A stretch of DNA of 64,000 nucleotides from Ligula intestinalis (lineage: Eukaryota > Platyhelminthes > Cestoda > Diphyllobothriidea > Diphyllobothriidae): assembly GCA_036362985.1 (NCBI GenBank), contig JAYGXS010000008.1:7220840-7284839 (forward strand), given 5' to 3'. The position numbers were made by a program, and so were the translations under genes. Below the pieces are notes generated by a model. That model worked only from the letters and a program-made list of their open reading frames with translations, ran no database searches and was not told where the DNA came from. Below, in pieces: positions 58,618 through 64,000 of this stretch. Position 1 is the first letter of the stretch. Each line of letters starts with the position of its first letter.

Positions 58618-59612
58618 CCAATAGTAGAGAATATGCGAGTTCTAGGAAGTAGTTCAGAAGAAAAGGATGCTATCACTGGAACAAGAGTTTTGGTTTCCTG
58701 ACGTTTTGGATTCCGTCGGGAATCGTTAAGCATAGGTGATGGTAAGATAGTCTGAATCATGCGCAGATAGGGGTGAGAAATGCACAGTTTGCACGGAATT
58801 TATATGTTGTAGCGGTCATCCGCCTGCATACGGTAATTATTCACCCCTATAGCCATCGCCTGGGTCTTAATTGGTGCGGTGATGGCTTGACACTTCGCGT
58901 TCGACTCATTAATTGCCGTGATTTTCTTGTCCATGTCGGATGCGGGCCTGACAATGGCGTGACAATCATGCCCGCTGTCGTCAGGGTTGTTGTTGCGCCC
59001 GGCCCTTCCCACGTGACTGATTCTTTCGCTCAGGAAACTTCTCAGTACGCCAAATCGTTGCGCTTGTTGATGGACTGGGGGCCAGAGAACCACGACTCCA
59101 GCAGCTCGCGGCTCACGCGGTCGTCACCTCTTGCGAGGATTTCGGCCTCGTAAAACTTGAAAATATGGCCAGGTCCCGTCGAGTGAGCTGCAACCTGGGA
59201 GTTGGCATTTTTCTTCCACACGACAGCTGCATGCTCGCCATTCACGTCCGGAGTAATCTCCCGATTTCCCCGTCGTTGTTGCTTTGTCCACAACTGCACC
59301 AAATCTGCTATACGACTCCAGCAACTACGACGCTGACAAGACAATTGTGGCAATTAGCGGGCCGAACGCGAAGTGTCAAGCCAGTGCCGTGTCAATTAAG
59401 ACCCAAGCAGTGGCTACAGAAGTGGATACTTAGCGCACGCACGCGGATGACCATTATGAACTATAAATACCGTACAACCTGTGCACGTTTCAACCCTATC
59501 TGCTCATGACTCAGACTATCCTACCATCACCTATGGGTAACGATTCCCGATGGAATCCGAAACGTCAGGAGAATAAACCTTTTGTTCCAGTGATCGCATC
59601 CTCTTCTTCTGA
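58618..59612 (-). mobile_element. Nested PLE-A insertion with target-site duplication
   Basis: Flanked on both sides by AATGCAGCGACTG (58605-58617 and 59613-59625), a 13-bp direct repeat. The uninterrupted relative at 61.3-61.8 kb has the equivalent sequence only once (ATACAGCGACTG). Inverted arms of about 280 bp lie at 58653-58932 and 59335-59612 and include decayed hammerheads near 58696-58730 (minus) and 59536-59570 (plus; its GAAACGTC half is intact). The element is about 995 bp and 5'-truncated, with only the nuclease-to-C-terminus region between the arms. Confidence 0.75.
58920..59340 (-). pseudogene. PLE-A GIY-YIG end and C-terminus
   Basis: Minus strand: EHAAVVWKKNANSQVAAHST, then GPGHIFKFYEAEILAR and RELLESWFSGPQSINKRNDL, then in the next frame VLRSFLSERISHVGRAGRNN and AINESNAKCQAITAPI. 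This is the clearest PLE-A tail in the window and the reference for the copies at 5.6, 8.0, 10.0 and 36.1 kb. The start of the GIY-YIG domain is scrambled and RT is absent. Confidence 0.8.
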
Positions 59613-59678
59613 AATGCAGCGACTGTATCCTATTAAATACTGCCAATGCTTGTTCATGAATTACCCGTTTCTGCTATT

Positions 59679-59722
59679 GTCTCTGATGAGGGATCCGCAC
59701 GACGGAATCCGAAACGTCAGGA
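59679..59722 (+). ncRNA. Small hammerhead motif, palindromic stem III
   Basis: CTGATGA at 59683-59689, an eight-position stem II (GGGAUCCG against CGGAAUCC, one A-A mismatch and one G-U) and GAAACGTC at 59711-59718. Helix I is GUCU/AGGA (three pairs). Stem III is ACGU without a loop, requiring a dimer. All conserved core bases are present. Confidence 0.65.
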
Positions 59723-59789
59723 AAACAAGGTTCTTGTCCCAATGAGCGCATCTGCTTCTTTTCAATTGTTGCGCCTATTGACAACTCCC

Positions 59790-60375
59790 ATTTCATGATG
59801 GTCCATGAGTAAGGCAATTCACTCTACTGCCAGCCATTGCAGTTTAATTATTGCCTTTCGAGCCTGTTTACTTGAAGCTTTATTTGAAACCATTTTGCAT
59901 CAGCTTTCGGCTGGGAAATCGTTTCTAATAAATTTCCAAACTCAGCCGGAGGCTGTCCTCATGTTGGGGCTAAATCTCTGCCTACCCTTCGTTAAGGGCG
60001 ATTTTGACGGAGGCTAAAATTAGGCAGCTCGGGTCAAGGGGCTAAACACGTCCATCACGAAGCCCTGGTTGTCAGTACAATAGAGGCAGCTCTATGGGTG
60101 GGAAGCGATGGGATGGGTGTCTCCCGAGAAGCATATAGCAGATATCTTTGGCCTGGCCAGATGGTTAGACCAATAATAAAACCTCGAAAGCAGTCGTTAC
60201 TGAGGACACAAGTGAGTTGACCAGACTATGAACAAATCAGTGCATAGGCAGTCATCTGCAAATTAATATTTCGGGAGAGGACATAATTGTTAGAAGAAAG
60301 CCGAAAGCCTTAAGTGGCATTGAGGTGAGATGGGAGAGGAGATCAATGTTAAGAATGTTCCTACCATCAGTTCAC
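59790..60375 (+). repeat. Unnamed repeat Y, copy 1 (internally deleted)
   Basis: Landmarks: GGCAATTCACTCTACTG, CTGTTTACTTGAAGCTTTAT, TTTCTAATAAATTTCCAAAC, GGCTAAAATTAGGCAGCTCG and GGGGCTAAACACGTCCATCA. Repeated directly at 61.80-62.41 kb and inverted at 60.39-61.21 kb. Relative to the inverted copy it lacks about 500 bp of repeat X. Non-coding. Confidence 0.65.
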
Positions 60376-60384
60376 CTCCCCCGC

Positions 60385-61215
60385 ACTCATAGAACTGCGT
60401 CAATTGTATCGACAGCTATGGCTTTTTGATTGTCGTATTTAGCCTCTTGACCTGACTTGCCTGATTTCAGGCTTTGTCAAAAACTTCCTCAGCGAATGCT
60501 AAGCACAAATTTGGGCACAACATAAGGACAGACTCCGGCTGAGGTTGGAAATTTATTAGGAACGTTCTCCAACTACCTCCCAATAGGGATAAAGCTTAAA
60601 GCTGATGGGCAACAGTAGCTTACGCAGTCCCCCTCATTAATCCCTACTTCCGGCATGTTGTCTTAGGAAAGCGGTGGTTATAGGGATATATGGATGGGAA
60701 TTAGTATACGCAGTAGAATACACTTTAATAACTGTTTTATGCATTTTTATTTTATTGAATTTAGAAGTATTTTTGATTTATATCTGCGGAAAAATCCGAT
60801 TATCAAAATGCAGGTTTCCTGAAAGTCATGGAAATATGAGAATGGTGGTAAGGAGGTCGTTTACTTCAACGTACCTGAGGTCCAACTTACGAGTCCGGAG
60901 TTAGATTAGTATAGTCCGCTGGCATCCTTTCAGTTTACATGCGAAACAATTAACTCCCAGTGGCTGCGAAAAACAAATTCTGACTACATTTTTCACTTGA
61001 AACTTACTTCTAAAATTTCCTACTCTGGAATTCCTACTTTTCTACACTAAGACCTCTATTACCACCGTTTTCGTAGAACAAATTCTGGCAACAGGGGTAT
61101 AAGAAGGGGACTACATCAGCTATTTTTGCCAGCTGATGCAAATAAAGCTTCAAGTAAACGGGCTGGAAAAAGCAATAACTCAACCGTACAGTGAATTGCC
61201 TGAGTCATGAACACT
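60385..61215 (-). repeat. Repeat Y with repeat X inside, inverted copy
   Basis: On the minus strand the order is GGCAATTCACTGTACGG, CCCGTTTACTTGAAGCTTTA, the X block (61130 down to 60600), CTAATAAATTTCCAACCTCA and GGTCAAGAGGCTAAATACG. The flanks match copies at 59.8 and 61.8 kb and the centre matches 54.3-54.9 and 55.3-55.6 kb. Either X inserted into Y, or this is the fuller element and the other Y copies are internal deletions. Confidence 0.6.
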
Positions 61216-61328
61216 CATAAACTTGTAGGGGGTGGAAGTAGGTCATACAGTTGAGGTTTCCAATACAAACGAAACTGCAAATTGCAGGAAGTAATTGAGA
61301 AGAAGCGAATGCGATCGTTGGGACAAGA

Positions 61329-61372
61329 AACTGACGTTTCGGATTCCGCCGCGCGGATACGTCATCAGAGAC
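61329..61372 (-). ncRNA. Small hammerhead motif, palindromic stem III (left end)
   Basis: CTGATGA (complement of 61362-61368), stem II with UCCGC/GCGGA pairing and GAAACGTC (complement of 61333-61340). Helix I begins GUCU/AGUU with two good pairs. Loopless ACGU stem III. Confidence 0.6.
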
Positions 61373-61704
61373 AAGAGCACAAGCGGGTGAGTCGTACGGC
61401 CTCCCAGTCTATAAAAAATGCAGCAACCTGTCCATATTCACTGCTAAGGACTCAGTTTGGTCAAAATGGTTTGCCACCCAGGGAGCGCACAGGTGAACGT
61501 CTCTCTGCTCTAACATCAGCGTCGGGAAGCTGAGCAGTCATCACGTCCACGTCCAGCGCTGGTAATGACAGGTCAAGAGGTCACGGCTTGCGTATCCCAG
61601 CCATTAGCGCAATTTGCCCTGAAGGGGAGAAAAGCTGCTAATTTTCATGGGTGCACAGTAATACAGCGACTGTAAATACTGTCAGTCCTTGTGCATGAAT
61701 TACC

Positions 61705-61748
61705 ATTCCTGATGAGAGTTCAGCTCGGCGGAATACGAAACGTCAGGC
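61705..61748 (+). ncRNA. Small hammerhead motif, palindromic stem III (right end)
   Basis: CTGATGA at 61709-61715 and GAAACGTC at 61737-61744 frame a stem II remnant (GUUC/GGAAU). Helix I is poor because of a small deletion before the core. Core bases are intact; activity is less likely than for 59679-59722. Confidence 0.5.
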
Positions 61749-61799
61749 GAGCGCAAGGTTCTTGTCCCAATGATCGCATCTGTCCCTCTTCGATTTTCG

Positions 61800-62410
61800 C
61801 GCATGCATTGGCAACCCCCAATTCATGACGGTTCACTCTACCTCAGCCAGCCATTACGTTTTAATCATTGCCTTTCCAGCCCACTTACTTGAAGCTTTAT
61901 TTGGAGCCATTTTTTTATCAGTTTTCGCCCTACGGGAGGGGAGGGGCTGGGAAAATGTTTCTAATAAATGTCCAAACTTAGCCGGGGGCTGGCCTCATGT
62001 TGTGGCCGAACCTCTGCCTATCTTTCGCTGAGGGCAGTTTTGACGAAGGCTAAAATTAGGCAGCTCGGATGAAGGGGCTAAACACGTCCATCACAAAGCC
62101 TTTCCTGTCAATACAATAGACGCAGCTCTAGGGGGGTGAAGGGCTGGCTGCCTCCCAGTTTCCCCAGAAACATGTAGCAGAAACCTTTAGCCAGTTGGCC
62201 AGATGCTTAGACCAATAAAAAAACCCTCGAAAGCAGTCTTTACTGAATGTGTTGACCAGACTATAGACAAGTTCAGTGAATAGACAGTCATCTGGAAGTT
62301 AAGATTTTAGGGAAGGACAGACATTTAACAGCAAAGCCATTGAGTGGCATTGACGTAGGCAGAGGTGAGATGGATGAGGGAGTTGATGTTTAGAATGTGC
62401 CCGTCTTTTA
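61800..62410 (+). repeat. Unnamed repeat Y, copy 3
   Basis: Colinear with 59790-60375 (CCCACTTACTTGAAGCTTTA; TTTCTAATAAATGTCCAAAC; GGGGCTAAACACGTCCATCA; AGCAGTCTTTACTGA). Follows the hammerhead-bounded element exactly as copy 1 follows its own, so the pair forms a roughly 1.1-kb duplicated block. Confidence 0.7.
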
Positions 62411-62929
62411 ATTCATGCAAAAATGCATTCAAAAGCCGATTCCCCCCTAGATGAGTTGTTATTGAGATGAAAATTGGTCAAAACATCGACACTAGAGTGA
62501 TGTTAATGCCAAGAATTCAACTAACTCACAAATTAATTTGTTCTCATTTTTGGACTCAGGTACGCAGCGGTTTTGCGACCTCCGCCATTTACCGAATATA
62601 CCTGAGTTAAAGTGATTGCCTTCTAAAGATTATTTACAAAGATATAATCACAGGATACGTCTGCAACTTCCTGTGATCTTTATTTCTTTGAAGCATTCTT
62701 TCCCAGGTGTTAATTTAAAGCAAGTGTATACAGCAGGATTTATTTGTACAAACAAATTTTGAGACAGCTTTTCAACTGATATCCGTCTTTGCATGAGCTA
62801 GATCACGAATGGAGAACCCAACAATTTAAACTTGAACAGAATCAGTATCCAGCAGGCAGTTCATTGACAAGTGATTAGTCAATAATAATGTTGCTTTTAA
62901 ACTTGAACTGCAGAAAGATAAAGTGGGGA
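62411..62929. other. No gene; PLE terminal-repeat segment
   Basis: 62700-62830 resembles 39960-40090 (ACAAACAAATTTTGAGACAG against GCAAATAAATTTTGAAAGAA), a PLE flank. The rest is unassigned. Confidence 0.4.
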
Positions 62930-63799
62930 AGGAAATTAACGAACATCAAAGTTCGATTCAATCTGGGCCTCCAATTATTAGGGCAGCTGGAGATTTGCCA
63001 AATGACTGCTTACATAAGTCGGGTTCCCTTGCCGTAAATAGGCTGCCTCCCTGTAGAGCAAGGTCCGATTTGTTTGTGCTTGAAAAAGTACTCGAAAAGA
63101 TGTATTGAGGTCAACAGAGTGGCCACTATCTAGCGGATGATTTGTAGTGGAGGACCGTGAATTTTTTCCTTGCTTAAGAAGCCAATTAGGTAAATTTTCA
63201 GTGGCCCTGGTCGCTAATTGCCTTTGGGTTCAGCCAATGTAATTGCATGCGCAAGTCCTGGTGAACTTATACAGATTGTTTGGGGTGGCGTGCAAAGGCA
63301 AGGCTTCCTTCGACCGGTTAACTAGAAGGCTGTTAGTGGGACTGGGGAAGACTAGTTCAGCTGTATTGTGCGTTCTGCCTATGATGCAATGTAACCATCG
63401 CTTCAATGTTTTTGAAATATTCTCACTCTCAAATGGTGAAGGTGAAAAAAAATGCTTTTTCGGAACTGATTGTTCCGTAAATTTTGGCTGATAAGAGCTG
63501 CTGTATTTCTTAATTCAACGTGAAGGATAGCCACGTTTAAACAGGACCTCGTTGATGCCGAAAATTTCTGCGGGTAAGGTCTTCCTGAAGCAAATATTCC
63601 TGAATCTCTGAAAAATTGTTAACACCAGATTTCGCTCCCACTCTACGGGCTCAAAGTTGGTAAAATGCAGGTACTGGCCTGTCCAGCTATTTTTGTTGAA
63701 AACAGTACGCCGTACTGAACCATCATCCTCTGGACAGGAGAGTGTCTGGGAAGGAAAACTTGTTGCTCTGATCATGGTATAAATGCAGCAGAGCAACAT
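62930..63799 (-). pseudogene. PLE-D connection region and GIY-YIG
   Basis: Minus strand. DDGSVRRTVFNKNSWTGQYL, then NFEPVEWERNLVLTIFQRFR and NICFRKTLPAEIFGINEVLF (thumb/connection after the RT palm, 63515-63740), then a damaged linker. The nuclease YKFTRTCACNYIG-stop-TQRQ, then LATRATENLPNWLLKQG, SSTTNHPLDSGHSVDLNTSF and LLYREAAYLRQGNPTYVSS follow (62940-63290). The YIGR arginine codon is a stop. RT motifs A to C are not in the window or are deleted. It matches the plus-strand 48-kb copy. Confidence 0.8.
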
Positions 63800-63829
63800 G
63801 TCATCCTTCTAAACGTTCGAGCACGAGCA

Positions 63830-63935
63830 AAGCAGACCTCGCGCTATATAGAAGCTGCCTATATGTGGCGGAAGAAACCCGACTTATGTAAGGAGCTACA
63901 CCGTGTGGCTAATCTCCAAGTGTACTGGTCATCAC
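63830..63935 (+). repeat. Inverted fragment of the PLE-D C-terminus
   Basis: CTATATAGAAGCTGCCTATA, then GAAACCCGACTTATGTAAG and GTGGCTAATCTCCAAG, correspond to the minus-strand C-terminal end at about 62985-63065. The minus-strand PLE-D remnant is therefore again joined to an inverted piece of its own 3' end. Confidence 0.65.
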
Positions 63936-64000
63936 CGATCTAGATGTAACCTGGCTTTGATCTTTCTTCAAATCCAGACAAAGGTGCACAGTTTTAATTT

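Larger units (their letters stand above)
58185..59775. mobile_element. Hammerhead-bounded non-coding element, copy 1, interrupted by a PLE
   Basis: Left end 58185-58290 and right end 59626-59775 match the two ends of the 61281-61795 element. The interior 58290-58604 is colinear with 61372-61670 (CACCCAGGGAGCGCACAGGT in both). It is split at 58618-59612 by a PLE-A insertion. The left-end ribozyme is damaged (CTGGGACGA core); the right-end one at 59679-59722 is intact. No coding region of its own. Confidence 0.65.
61281..61795. mobile_element. Hammerhead-bounded non-coding element, copy 2
   Basis: About 515 bp with inverted ends. The left end GATGCGATCGTTGGGACAAG mirrors the right end CTTGTCCCAATGATCGCATC. 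Each end carries a small hammerhead facing inward (61329-61372 minus, 61705-61748 plus). The roughly 330 bp between shows no coding similarity to PLE proteins. It looks like a non-autonomous derivative of PLE-A terminal repeats. Confidence 0.65.

Overview
Working identification. This looks like eukaryotic nuclear DNA, AT-rich and without dense coding. The abundance of GIY-YIG Penelope-like retroelements (PLEs), their hammerhead ribozymes and a tRNA-derived SINE suggest an animal, most likely a flatworm and perhaps a pseudophyllidean tapeworm. That taxon is an inference from element style, not from a host gene. I find no convincing intact host gene in 64 kb, and no rRNA, CRISPR array or bacterial operon.

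Main content. The recognisable sequence is almost all decayed PLE. I use four working labels. PLE-A (about 2 proteins' worth of remains at 4.9-6.3, 7.2-8.1, 8.1-9.2, 9.6-10.4, 36.1 and 58.6-59.6 kb) has a C-terminus with a SINKxNDL-type motif and terminal repeats carrying small hammerhead motifs whose stem III is the palindrome ACGU. PLE-B (11.6-12.5, 13.3-13.6, 25.0-26.6, 31.3-33.1, 45.8-47.0 kb) has CIYSF...GYIGRTS GIY-YIG domains and a different, self-contained type I hammerhead at its 3' end. PLE-C (2.4, 3.8-4.4, 20.2-20.7, 39.9-40.6, 45.1-45.7 kb) has a SVNRxIDL-type C-terminus. PLE-D (43.4-44.7, 48.0-48.5, 62.9-63.9 kb) has RT and GIY-YIG remains. Nearly all copies carry stops and frameshifts. 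The best preserved is at 31.8-32.8 kb, with the YVDD catalytic motif intact, one frameshift and one nonsense codon.

Architecture. Many copies are 5'-truncated and joined head-to-head to an inverted copy of their own 3' end, so the window is full of long inverted repeats (3.8-4.4, 31.3-33.1, 40.1-40.6, 45.2-45.7, 45.9-47.0, 58.6-59.6, 61.3-61.8, 62.9-63.9 kb). One PLE-A copy at 58.6-59.6 kb is nested in a non-coding, hammerhead-bounded element and is flanked by a 13-bp target-site duplication.

Other repeats. A tRNA-derived SINE family is present in about seven copies. A non-coding palindromic (foldback) element of about 0.9 kb occurs at 33.4-34.3 kb, with a second copy at 51.0-51.7 kb. A further unnamed repeat occurs at 54.3-55.6 kb and, inverted, at 60.4-61.2 kb. 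A tRNA-like sequence lies at 53.8 kb. The long stretches 12.5-20.2, 20.7-25.0, 28.3-31.2, 36.4-39.9, 48.6-50.1, 51.7-53.5 and 56.9-58.2 kb are AT-rich and hold nothing I can assign, so they are intergenic or intronic.
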